64,000 bases of DNA, taken from assembly GCA_017506865.1 (NCBI GenBank), contig JAFCMP010000544.1, forward strand, positions 186,001-250,000. Reading direction: 5' to 3'. Below, piece by piece: positions 12,301-24,300 of the stretch. Position 1 is the stretch's first letter, and every line of letters starts with the position of its first letter. This stretch comes from Tribonema minus. Its lineage: Eukaryota; Sar; Xanthophyceae; Tribonematales; Tribonemataceae. The position numbers were made by a program, and so were the translations under genes. Under the pieces are notes generated by a model that did not search any database, was not told where the DNA came from, and saw nothing but the letters and a program-made list of their open reading frames with translations.

Positions 12301-13447
12301 CTACTTGTCCCCATTACCCTCAGGCCCCATCCAAGGGTATCCCGGGATGATGTCCTCCACGCCGCAGACCGCGCACACGCCACGCATGCCCATGTTGGTG
12401 GCGCCGCTGCGGTCGCAGTTGAAGACCACCAACCCCTGATTCCCGTCGAGTGCGGCTGCCTGAATAAGGCAGGCGCGGTGCAGCAGGGTGGAGTTGCACA
12501 CACGATTCGTGTGGCCGTGCTGCTCGCCGCCTGGCTGAGTGCGCTGGCCACACCCCGGGCAGCAGACGGTGGTGAAAGCCTCCGGCGCCATGATGATGAC
12601 TGTACGGCACGCCAGCTGCCACACCACCGCCTTGGTCGGAATGGGAGGACGGCCGCGCGCCGCCACCTGTGCGGCGACACCGAAGAACACAACGCGCCGT
12701 CCCGCCCGGCGGTTGGTCCGCCACTTGCGGTGCTTCTGTTTCCGCTGCCGTCTGGGTCTCCATTCGGGCGGCATCCTCCGCCGTCGCATCGGCGCAATCA
12801 CCTCCGCCACCCTGGCGACCGCCCTCTGCTGCGCGCTGAAACGGACGAACCATTGAACGCTGCACGCAGGGTGCAGCAGCTCATCGTACATGCCGTCCTC
12901 GTGCTCAGCGAAGGTGGTGCAGTAGACGGTGAGGACCTACACCAGGGCAGAGCAATGCAGCAGACATGTGAATGTGATGCACAGGGTCAGTGCTGAGCAC
13001 AATGCACTCATTCGATCGTCAAGCAAATCTGTACGGAGGACGTCATGTTTGTGCATGCTGACTCCTGCTGCAGGCCACACGCAGAAAGACAGCCTGACGC
13101 TACACGCGCAGGAGACACTGAGGCTGGAGCAGGTGCCCTTGCGAGTTTTGCACTCAGTCTAGGCTGCTCCTTGCCCCGGGCCAGCTCACCTCAATGTCGC
13201 AGAAGCGCGTGTGCTGCCCCGCCAGCGCCATGCACGCATCTCTGTACTCGTCGTTGGCGGTGCAGCGGGCAGCCTCTTTTCTCCTCGTTGAGGATGGACA
13301 GCGCCCACGTGCGGTACAACTCGCCGGACACCTCGAATGCCTCCACACGCCGACCCGGCGGGTCGAGCACAAAGTCTGCCGCACTCTCGCGTCGCCAGTG
13401 CTTGCTTGCCCAGGGCAACAGCTCCGCTGACTGCAAGCACCTGCCCT
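12301..13447 (-). CDS. Fanzor-like RNA-guided nuclease, C-terminal part, frame broken
   Basis: Two minus-strand exons resemble the RuvC half of eukaryotic Fanzor (TnpB/OrfB kin) proteins. Exon A starts at a TTTTCGCAG acceptor (13447). It has a RuvC-I-like FVLDPPGRRVEAFEV with the Asp codon at 13364-13362, then YRDACMALAGQHTRF before a GTGAGC donor near 13190. Exon B, from about 12945 down, has RRVVFFGVAAQ, the RuvC-II-like APEAFTTVCCPGCG (Glu kept, first Cys pair of a zinc ribbon), and the RuvC-III-like CDRSGATNMGMRG, then a stop at 12301. All three acidic positions therefore appear present. The second Cys pair of the ribbon is hard to place. Exon A needs one frame change near an A run (about 13278), so the copy is damaged or the base call is wrong. 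N-terminal exons were not found. The family call is by motif order only. Confidence 0.55.
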
Positions 13448-13845
13448 GCGAAAACAAGGACAAGTATCGAGGATGAGACTGCAACATGCTCTTGCTTCTT
13501 AATCAATAGTATAACTCGTTTGAAAATTAGCAAGGATGTTGCAGCTACCTGATCACCATCACCAACGTCCGATGTTGAGTTGGCAATTCAAGTCGTTCGT
13601 CCCAGGGTTGAATGTCGTTCATGCACCGAACCACAAAGGTATTGCTGACAAAAGATGCACATCAATGAATATGCAGGTGCATCGGAACGACATGGCTGAC
13701 ACCGACATCAGCCAAGTGGCGCTTCACTTGATTGGAATTCCTTTACAGCAACATCTTTGAAGTGCGAGCCAGGGAATAGCTTAATTGCATGTCCTGAATA
13801 CGTAGTACCTGCTTACCTCTCCCACCTGACAGGCCTCCTTATACA

Positions 13846-14611
13846 TCAGCACGGGATGGTGACTGATGAGCCGGCGATAGCAGGCAGAGGGGGGACGGGC
13901 GGCTCCTGAGCGTCACAGTGAGTCAAGAAAAGGTCCACAGCATGGGCACCCAGAAACCGTACCCGGTCGGCGGTGAAATCACAGACGATGCCCAGGATGT
14001 AGCCATCACCGTGGATGACCACGTTTCCAGATAAGTCAGCGCCGACAGACGTTTCTGTCTCCAGATAAGTTAGCGCCGACAGACGTTTCTGTCTCAATGG
14101 TGGAGCCTCGCACAGCATGCTCTGTGACCTGCCCATACGTGTAGCTGCGCCGCCCAGATGCGTAACCCAGGACACACACTCTGGTGCCAACAGAGGGCGA
14201 GCACGCGGGCGACGAGGGGCGTAGCTTGAAGCGACGGTGAGCCTGGAAGACAGCAATGCCAAGTCCAGTCCTCGAAAACACGTGGGTCTTGAGCAGCTGC
14301 AGCTCCAAGTACTGGTCCACAGTACTGCCGTCGACTTTTTCGAAGCTCAAGTGGGCGTCGTAGTCTTCAGTCTCACTGCCCACGACATTTTTCGCTGTCA
14401 CGACGTAAGGCCGGCGATCTGGGCTCGGGAGCGCGAGTCCGCTGATGCTCCTGCCATCTGACCTCCTCCTCACCTCAACAACCAGTGGTTTTGCGCGACG
14501 CAGCACATGATCGATGTCGGTGCGTGAGTAAGTAGCTGTGGCGGTTGGCGAGGCAGGCACAGCTTCACACTCTTGTTCGGCCCTTGCAGCCGCAGAACAG
14601 CTAATCCCCAT
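13846..14611 (-). pseudogene. Trypsin-like (S1/HtrA-fold) peptidase gene, broken
   Basis: The ATG at 14611 starts a chain with the strand order of a chymotrypsin-fold peptidase: PLVVEVRRRS, SGLALPSP, YVVTAKNVV (where the catalytic His of TAxHVV is expected but Asn is read), LELQLLKTHVF, LGIAVFQ (Asp position not acidic), GTRVCVLGYASG, then GADLSGNVVIHGDGYILGIV, which fits the SG of the catalytic Ser loop and the strand after it. Two of three triad residues therefore seem lost, and it may have been a pseudo-protease before it broke. A 34-bp tandem duplication (14027-14094) lies exactly at the Ser-loop codons and shifts the frame. A second frame change is likely near 13880, since another frame continues into YRRLISHHPVLMYKEACQ and a GTAAGC donor. 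Family assignment is moderate. Confidence 0.5.
14027..14094. repeat. 34-bp tandem duplication in the peptidase Ser loop
   Basis: Units 14027-14060 and 14061-14094 differ at one base. On the minus strand each encodes ETETSVGA(N/D)LSG. Thirty-four is one more than a multiple of three, so the duplication itself breaks the frame. The single mismatch suggests a recent event. Confidence 0.9.
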
Positions 14612-14756
14612 ACTGTTGAGGAGTTGTGAACTCGCTCTCGCGCTCCGGTAGGTTCAGATTAAAGTTCAGAAAGTGAAGTTGTTGTCTTATGGCTTTGAGG
14701 TTCACGATACAACCAGCTTTGCGATAACTATATCTACGTAGGTGGCAGGGTTCGGC

Positions 14757-14826
14757 GCTGACCGGCGAGGGCTGCGGCACCTGCATCAGTGCGATGCGGC
14801 AGTAGGCGCTGACGTCGCCATCAGGG
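14757..14826. repeat. Duplicated segment, paired with 10740-10810
   Basis: This encodes SPDGDVSAYCRIA on the minus strand, as the partner segment does. It lies about 150 bp upstream of the peptidase start, so it may be part of an upstream exon of that gene. Confidence 0.55.
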
Positions 14827-14829
14827 CTA

Positions 14830-16919
14830 CCTCGAGGCAAGTGGCCCATAGCGGCTGGCGCCTCCGCCGCAGTGCTTGTCACTAGCAGACATACTACCAC
14901 ACCCTTTGCTTACTGCTCTGGCATATGGCAGCATGTGCTGATGCTTTGGCACGCAGGTCTCATCACTGTGGGCTCCAGTGGGTACGCTGCTGCAACTTGG
15001 ATATATGCTGCCAAATGGCAAATCAATAAAACGTACAACATCAGCTGCTTCGAACTGATTGGCAGGCAAGTACTGTTTTAAAAAGGCACCACCAGATAAA
15101 CTTCATGACTGGCACGGAGATAGAATAAGATTTGCGCCACCACGGTGATCAGCGTTTACATCACAGTGACATTGTGCAACTGGTAATTTCTGGCTGAAAT
15201 AACCTCTGATGCTTACACCGCTCAAATTGACCAACAGTCACAGTTTTCAAAACTCCTCTGTTTCTACTGCATGTGGTTCTACACGAGGAGCTCGCGTACA
15301 GCAGGAATGCATCATTCCGCCAAGCGAGGCCACTAATCAACTTCAATGCGCCATAACTGAAGGTCCACTGGCAGACAGGAGACTATGGTGTCAGGGACAT
15401 CATCACGTGAGTATATATGTTGATTAATAATAAATTCACGTGCTCCTAGCCGGTGTTACAGGCAACGCCAGCATTCGCTGCCGCTGCGGTGTCATCAGTG
15501 CAAAGTGTTTGCTCTACACTATAGTAGGCAGACCGTGGTGCACTGAAAACATGTTGACACTTCTCTTAGTGCGGTTCGCTGCGTGCGTGGTGACTGGCTG
15601 CCAGGTGCAGCCTCAGCCACTCGACATGTGTGCGCAAGCTTATCTCATGGTACAACATCAAAGTATTGCCAAACAGCGCTTTGTATTATATTTCGTACAT
15701 TTCAGGCTTTGGAGGGGGCTTTGAACGAGGGTAGTGATGTTCCAAAACATCATTTGCCCCTTTTTAGCAGTGGCTTGTAGGTTACATGTGGCACAGTGAG
15801 CAAAGCAGGTTTCTTTGTACAGTAAACATTTGGGAATATTTTGAAGCATTTGCTACTTGCATGCAAAGAGGTAGAGGCGGTCACCCTGTTTTTTTACTAA
15901 ATTCAAGCCTGCAGAGCTCAGGCTTTTTTGTGGCACGCAAGTACAGGCGTGGCGGTGCACAATCAGCATCGGCGGATGCATAGGATTTATTTACTACAAT
16001 GCAGCACTGCCAGATATTCTTTGCAAGTGCTCAAGGCTTTCCCAGAGATTTCATGAACACGCTTGCACACACTTGATGACTATGTCGCCAAGAGGTCGAA
16101 AGCTGTCAAAAACTGTCAAAATCTGGTTACGTGCGTGTGCTATGGTGGCACATAAGCTATAATGACTCACTGAAGGTACTGGGGAGCAACTCGTGAGGTG
16201 CAGCAGCGATTTGTAAACCTTCCATTGCATAGATGTGTGTGGCGCTGCAAACGCGCATGGCGTGCGCTCTCACAGCCATGGTGTGAACCGTTGATTCACA
16301 CGCAGTAGCTTTGGCAGATTTTGAGGGCTTCATTTCGTATATACTGATGTAGAGCTCTTGATGACTTTGTGATCTAGAGCTATGTATGCTGAGGCCCATC
16401 CCTGATGCATTCCAATTGTCAATTGATCACCTGCCACTGACACTGACTCAGGTGGCAAATTCACTCAGGACTCTCACTTCGGAGCAACAGCTCTGATGTT
16501 GGAGCAGGCAAGTAATGTACGGTTGAGGTTACGCGGCCTCAAAGCATGCAGCTTCTACCTCAGCACATGTACGGTGCTGCAGGGAGGAGGGGTGCCTTTG
16601 ACCTAAACTGAAGCCAGGAGCTCTCGCACAGTAACCTAGGCGGCTCTAATGCTGCTCCGGTTCACTTCGACTGCCACCCCTCTGAACCCAGCTGCAATGC
16701 GTTCAGTGGGCACGGCCAGTGGAGCACGCTACACAACTACCTACTGGTGGCTGCCACAGACAGCGCACATGAAGTGGCACGCCGTATGCACTTCCAGCAT
16801 GGTGTGGGGCGTTCGCCTAACAGCATGAGTCTCTCAAATTCAGGTGCAGCGTGGCTTCGTCTGCTAGCAGCAATGGCCTTCGGTAGTACCACTAGTAGGC
16901 AAACGTAGGGAACCGTTAG
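14830..16919. other. No supported gene
   Basis: I find no exon series, RNA gene or repeat that I can support here. A plus-strand frame at about 16649-16908 stays open for over 80 codons (FSGHGQWSTLHNYLL) directly upstream of the LINE fossil and may be a more decayed part of it. Confidence 0.4.
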
Positions 16920-17900
16920 TCACCTGCTGCCCGACCGGCAACTTTGCTGTCCAGCAAGTTTGCGCAGCTACTCCAGAAGGCACTATCAGCACCAGCAGCG
17001 CTACATCCCCCTCAAACAACCCGTTGTGACAACGCAGCTAAGGCGGCCGCAAAAATGGCTTCAAGTTGAATGCTGACTGGACATATGCTTACTCCAGGCA
17101 ACAAACAGCGTGCGCTGCCCTTTCAGGCAAGCGGTGGGATGTTGGCCTGGCCGCCGCGCGATTGGAGGCACGTGAAGCACCGCGACCGACTGCATCTGTC
17201 AGTGACCCGCGCGACACCAGCCGCCGCCGCCAGCAGGCCAGCGCAGGGGGCATGCTAGTGGCACAGCTGTGCACTGCCAGTCAGCGGGCGCCCCGGGCCA
17301 TGGCGTGGATGAGTGTGCCGCTCATCGGCAGTGACCGCTTGCTGACGAGTGCCACGGCATCGCGTCCAGCGTGGCAGCCGCCACGGTGACCCTGGTTTGC
17401 CATCTTCATAGACAGGTGGGCATACAGGGCAAGGTGTGCCCATGACGGTGCAGTGACATGAGCCCTGAGCCACCTCGGAGTCCACGCGCGCGATCAGCTG
17501 CCCAGCCAGCACATACGGGGGCACAACTTGACACACACTGCATAAAAGCGGTGCGTTCAGCGCATCTTAAGCACACTGCCTAGAACTTCAAGCGGTTTGT
17601 CGAGCGCAAGCAGACAAAGCTTCTTGTCAAGGATTTGGCAATGCGCTCAGCATTGTGCTTAGGCGGGGGAAGGCAGGTGTGTTGCACAAGGCCGCGCTTG
17701 CTATGCGGCAGATCCTCACAGAGCTGAGTATTATAGTATGTCGTTGGCGCGGGAGCTGGCGGAGCGCATCATGGCGTACACACATGGAGCGCAGATGCTG
17801 CGCTGTGTGGCAACGCCCGTGTCCAAGCTCAGATGCTTTTGGGAACCAACGCAAACTAGACTGCCGCACAAGAGTAAACCCTAGGATGCGGAGCCTCTCT
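16920..17900 (+). mobile_element. Second copy of the R2-like LINE 3' fragment
   Basis: The segment 17398-17890 is homologous to 20-680, with indels. The shared stretches cover the CCHC region, the 'cagccagcacatacggggg' block and the final GGERIMAY-like end. Upstream of it, 17240-17390 has a frame with TASQRAPRAMAWMSVPL, which fits the thumb-side segment that precedes the CCHC in REL-type LINEs, and 16940-17010 is similar in character. The copy is shorter than the one at the left edge, with internal deletions, and has no long open frame. Confidence 0.55.
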
Positions 17901-18362
17901 TGGGGCCTTCATGAATAAAAGTCCACAAGTGCTCATGACTGTCTGGGTTGAGACACAAAGTAATTTTTTGAGCTCATCATCAATTGCCTCCGTACTGTTG
18001 CGCGCGTCATCAGCGCGCCTGCATGTGCACTTTCATTACCTAACTGACGCCGACACAGCAGTCTTACAACTCAACGATGTCAAAACAAGCAATGATGTAT
18101 TTGCTGTCCTTTGCAAAAAAGCCTGAGTGTCGCACCAAATTTTGCAGTAAAAAAACAAAGCTTGTGACGAGCGCTGCCATACGCTGCGGTATACTAGTGC
18201 GGTCAACAGGGTGACATCATTTGCAGCAGCTGCACAGAATTTGCATCGTTGGGCGCAGGAGCACCATCGGCATTTGAACGGTAGAAAGCGGTAGGCAAAT
18301 GTTCCAGCACAAACGTGGCATCTCGCACTTCACTGCAATGTTCAACTTCCTCAAGCCTTAGG

Positions 18363-21300
18363 CTAGCTAATTGTGGCTTTCACTGAGCTGGAAACCTGGT
18401 CCATCTCTGCCTCAGTGCAGCCGCTGGTGTGCCGGTGATGGTGGTGCTCCTGTGTCACGCCTTCCGTACCTTTAGGGACCACTGCTGCTGTGAACCCTGC
18501 AAACGTCTGAAAGACGGCTGCAGCAATCATTGCCACACTGAGAACTATCAGCACAATACCAACAATAGCCTGCGACTGGGGTTCTTTCGCAATGTCAAGC
18601 TTCTGCAGCAGCGCAGACATGGTAGACAGGTACAGGATGAGTGCGCCTGTGATGTACTGCCAGTATGTGCGCCTGTCCCTGTGCGGGCGCACCATCAGAT
18701 ATGCCATGAGGGAGGCAAACGCCATCAGCATGCCCACCACAGCCTGGCTGACTGTCCCGGGCAAGATGAATGCCACAAAGCCTGGCAGAGGTGCAGAATG
18801 GGTGGGATGCATACAACACGCATATGAGTTTGGTTGGACTGTTGGAGAGCGATGCATAATGACTGCGCGCTATGGTGCGCGCCAGCTGCTACTGATAGGC
18901 TAGGGGGACTCAGTGCCCTCACATTGTCAGCGTACCAATAAGCAGCATTCACAGGTGGATGTGTGATGTCTAGGGATGTGAAAGTTTGTACATATAGACG
19001 GCGGCATATACAATTTTTTTTAGTTTTCTGTATCATGATGTTTCAACATGCTGCCATCTACGTTTCCTGCCTGTGCCTCGATCTCAGGCAGCCGTTGCCA
19101 TCTTGCACACCCGGTGCGGGGTCCCGTTCCAAATGAGTCACGAAAGTGAGCGAGCAATTGACCTGACAATGCACAGTGGTGTGGCAGGCTGGCTGTACAC
19201 AAACATTCAAAAGATGCGCTGAAAAGGCTGAAGGACCATGGGAAGTCGCCCAAAGCAGAGCAGCTGTATGCGGCGGACGAAGACCTGCGTGCATGGTACG
19301 CTGTCTTGATATAATCATTACAGCCAGCGCGAAGTCAAAATTGGAGTTATATAGTAAGAACCTTCTAGATTTCATGGACAGATGACTTCGAGTGCCATGC
19401 CATTGCTTTCACTTGAATGATGTCCAACAAATGTTCACATACCAAGCACAGTTGTTCTGTGCAAATCAGTTGACGTTGACACCTACGTTCAAGTCCGCGT
19501 GGGTGGGCACATGCAGTGGTGACACTACTGTATGCCATGCCTGCCTGTGATGCTGTGATGCCGCCGGCGCGCTGTATAAATGGCTGCAGAGCGTGCATTT
19601 GTTCATGTCAGGTATGCAAGCTCAGCCTGGCGGCCTGCGATGTTGTGCTAGTATCAACGCCATGATTCTGGGAGTGACAGCATGCGCAGCGGAATGTACC
19701 TAAGCATGCACCGCCTCATACACACCGCCATGTACAGATATATGTCAGCTTACAAGCATATACGTCAAATTGAATACATCAAACGAATGTGCGGCATATA
19801 CGGTCAGCATACTATATTTATTCAAGTAAACGTTTTGTTGGCACCCTAGTGATGTCATTACCTACTAACTGAATGCGCACCTGTGATAAGCAGCCGGCGC
19901 ACGCACTCCGCTATCTCCCACCAAGGCGTCTCCTCTGTGTACTGCTCCCAGAGGAAGCCGGATGCTTCCACAAGGCGTGACCGGGGGGCAAGGCTGGCAA
20001 CCCTCACAATTTTGGAGTTGCCTTTGTTGCTGAAACCCTTTGTGCGGTTGCTAACGGTGGATGAAGCTGACAACTGGGATACGGCATCATCCTGCACAGC
20101 TGCTGCAGCTGCCGCATTGGCGCTGCACTTCATCTTCAACTTGCTTTTGCGCCAAAGCAACACCGAGTAGAGTGCGGTGATCCCTTTTGAAGACGCCACA
20201 AGGGAACAGACACATTGTACAGGGCAGCGCACAAGATGTAGAAGTATGAGCGATCAGGTCATCATGCGGCTTCAGCCTATGTGACGTGAGTGCCTACATG
20301 CATCAACTTTAAAGCAATAAGGGTCACGAGTGCAGTACAGGCGGTTTTCAAACTCATGCGTCTGTTGACCAAGTACTACAGAGTGATGACTTCAATCGTG
20401 TTTTGCAAAATACCAGCCCGGCGCAAATGTGGTCGTGATTGACACTACGTCAGTGCATGAACGGCTTCATCTGCAATCGATCTTACCTATAGGGTACACA
20501 AACAGCATGACTGCTGCATACACCGCGTACGCCCAGTACTCAGAAGTATAACACTGAACCGAGTAGTCAGCACGCAGGTAGCTCGCGCCCAGCTACTCAA
20601 GTTCCTCACACACAAAGGTCAGGAAGACGACACTGCTGACGACGCCAAAGACGAGGAAGGTGAAGGCCAGAAATGCCGTCCAGTGCCGCCGCAGAGCTTC
20701 CTGATGCATAAGGTAGGCCGCCTCGAAACCATCGCTGCGCTGCAGCTGCTGCGCACGCCAGCACGCCAGCAACCACGACGCGCCCAGCAGGACTACGACC
20801 GCTAGGGGCGCTAGCGTCATGGCGAGCAGCTTCTGATAGAAGTTCAACTCGGCGACACACCCCAGCACCAGAGTCAAGTCGGAGGCAAAAGAAATATAGG
20901 CGATCATCGTTGCGTAAACCTGAGGGTAAGCGAGCCCAGTGACTTCCATAAAACCCCACAGCAGCTGAAACACCACTATAGGCAGGCGCAGATAGTGCCC
21001 TGTGACGCGAAGCTGCCTGCGGCACAAGCACCAGGAGGGGATGTGATGACGGCAGAGTGACTGCTGCACGCCCTTCCCGCACTTCACGTTGTAGGTTGGC
21101 CACAGGTAAACCACCATCATGGTCACGCCCCCGACAAGCACCAGGCACACGAAAATGATTGCAGCCACCGTTAGGCTACCATTGGTGCACTGGTTGCACT
21201 TGTACTTCCCGCTGCTGACGTACCGCGTTGGAGTCGCACACGGCGCAGTCTGCAAACATGCAGTGGTGCAAACGAAAGCAAGGCTTAGCATGACCGCAAG

Positions 21301-24300
21301 GCTTTTGCTGAGGAAAAGGGGACCTATATCCTGATGTGCCAGGTAGCAGCGGCAGGCCTGCTGCTTGACTGGCAGTGACGTCAGTCCGAGAGTGCTGGCC
21401 TGATGTATGCTCTGCAATCAAATCTGCCAGAAACACCATCACATTGCATCACATAGCAGAACAGTGCTACAATGTGCAAGCTTGTGCGCCACGTGGAAGC
21501 TGTATACAGGGGCAAGCACACACTGTACCAAAGCCAGTGCCTCAGTGGGCAAACGGCCACTCACATGGACCTATGTAGCCTGGGTGACAGTACTGATCTG
21601 GTGAGTCCTTCACCAGAATTCGTCCACCCGCACAAGCCTCTTCGTGCCAGCATTTGCGCACCACATCCCTCGTCATGTTCCCTCGCCAATAGCCATGCCG
21701 TAGCGTAACCGTCTCCAAGGTCGTGGCAGACTGGGTGCAGTTCAGGCCTGGCTGCTCCGAGCACATGGTGCACGTTTTCTTGTCAGCCGTGTACCAGCCT
21801 AGACCGCAGCTGATGTACGAAGGATAGGCAGTGGCCAGGATTGCTTCCACATCGCGTGCACTGGAAGCTGCGGCTCTGCTGGTGGTGTTACTGCCAGTGG
21901 TACGCATGTCGTCGACGTCAGCGCATGTGTTGCCAGTGTAAAGCCAAGCCTGATGAACACCGGCGACACAGTGTCTTTGCGGTCAGCTCACCAACACGGC
22001 TCATTGCAAGAACCCTGCTGATTGCAGGCGTATGCAGCAGTGGTCTGTCTCTGCTGGTGACAACAGGCATATGGCATATTTCAGCAGATGCAGCCTTCAT
22101 GTCTGTCAAGAATTCCTGACCATCACGCACAATGAATGCAAATTGCCGACGCGGACTCATGCTTGATTGAATCCAGACTTAAAACCACTACCATTTCGTT
22201 ACAGTGATCCTTAAGAACGTCCGATTATCTATCATACAGGAATGCTTCGAAGTATGTGCAACAATGTCACACTGGCACGGTGGTGTAGTCCTCCACACAG
22301 GCAGCAGGTAGTACCACCTCACCTCCTTTGACCCGTAACCATCTTCAAAGCAGCTGCTTGCAACGTCACTGGCATATTTGTGATGTGCTAGTCCTGCGGC
22401 AACTGCAACAGCCACATCACAAGGCAGAAAGGACGCAATGCAGGTTGACATGAGGTATTTGTCCAATGGCAATCATTCATGATATAGAACGTCTGCTCAT
22501 GCAGAGTGTGACACAATCATTTGATCATGACTGCACGGGCCTCTGTGTCATACGCTTCGCGAGCAACCCATCGTTAGTAAGTTCAAAACGGACGCAATTG
22601 GTATTATGCTTTCCTGGCTTTTTGTTGAAGTCTACAACACTTACGACCAAGAGTAATGCTGTATGCAAGTCACATGCGTGCAGCACGATGTCGCAATTGC
22701 AGCAAATCTGCAGCAGTAATGACCATAGCACTGCAGCAGCTGTGCCTTGTGAGTACGAATGTGCTCAATATGTGCTTCAACAATGATGGCAAACTATCTG
22801 TGCCCGCTCTCAAGACAGTTGCCAACCGGTGTTCTTACCTGACAGAATTGTATAGACGTTGTTGGAAGTTACTGTACTCTGTTGCTTGCTATGTCTCCAT
22901 GACGCCGTCACATACATCAAAACAGCGGGGAAACGCCCCCCCCCCCCGCACTGTGATCGGGTGCTGGCAAATTGATGTTGGTGATCAGGATGGCAAACTG
23001 ATGTTGGTGTCCAATGAATCACACGACACGACGTAACATGACTCCTTATCTTCATGCCACACTTACTGTAGTACAGCACGATGACAGCGCCGTGCACAAA
23101 CTCAATGTCTACGTTAAATGTATTTCGCGCCACAATAGCATCAAGTGGGCACTGGCCATGCTTAAGACAAGAAGGACATGTCCTGGCAAAGTGGATGCTC
23201 AAATTGCATGCGAATGGGCAAGTAGCGATATTAGGCGTTGCAGGGCCACGCAATGCACTTCAGTAAACTGGATACTCCTTCTCATTCAAGTTCGATGCAA
23301 AAGTGCGACACGATACCTCGTAAATATGCTAGTGTGCACAGTGACTCACCGTCCTTATCAATGCGAATGGTCGACAATAGAGCACCACCATGACCCGCGG
23401 TATTGTTTGTGAAGCTGAGCTTGTGCAGCTTGACGGTGGCCACTTCTCCTATCAGCAGAAGCCCGCCCCCTCTTCGAATGCGCTGTTTTGGGAGAAGTGC
23501 GAGGTTGAAAGGGAGACGGATGCTGTGCCGGCAGCTGCTGTCGCCACAGCAACTGCGCCGCCGCCACTAGCTGAGCAGCGTGTGAAGGTGCAGTTTTCCA
23601 ATGTGACATTGAAGTCAGCGATGTAATCTGACTCATCGTTGTAGTTGGTGGTGTACACTGCGCCGCCTAGGTGTGATGCCACGTTGTCCGTGAAGATGCA
23701 ATCCGTGCACGATACTCTATCAAGCCTTGGTGTGGCGTGATAACATCAGTTGACGAAGAGGCTGGTACGCAAATGCAGCACCGCGCAGAGCACGTCCACC
23801 GCTGAAGCTGCAGCCCTTCGCCTTCAAGCCCACACTTGTGAGTTTACCACCGCCGCTGCCTCTGCTGCTGGTTACGCAGTTATTGAAAGACGTCTCCACA
23901 ACTTTCAAAGTGTGTTTGGCACTCGATTCTGCTTGATAAGGATCCTTTGGGGCTTGATACACTTTTGCCAGCGCACCACCGCGTGACCGGGCGGCGCAGT
24001 TGGTAAACACGCACTGTGCGATGTCCATGCCAACAGTATCAACAGCAGCGGCTGCACCGCCATCATGATCTGCCACGCAGTTGGTGAAGTTGACGTGCCT
24101 CAACCTCACAGCTCCCTCGCTGTAAACGCACCCTCCATCGCCACTGCCGGTGTCCAAAACCGATCCGTTAAATAGCGCATGTCCGATTGCAGCTGAGCTG
24201 TCGGCAAAGCTGGTGCGATTCACGCTGAGGTCATATCGGGCCCAGGCAGACCCCCCTGAGCCTGTGGCAGTGTTGTTTGTAAAGATGCACCCAGCAATAT

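Noticed and set aside
11980-12996. 338-codon open frame on the plus strand opposite the Fanzor-like exons
   Set aside because: It is His/Pro/Arg-rich antisense text of a GC-rich exon; the minus strand has recognisable RuvC motifs.
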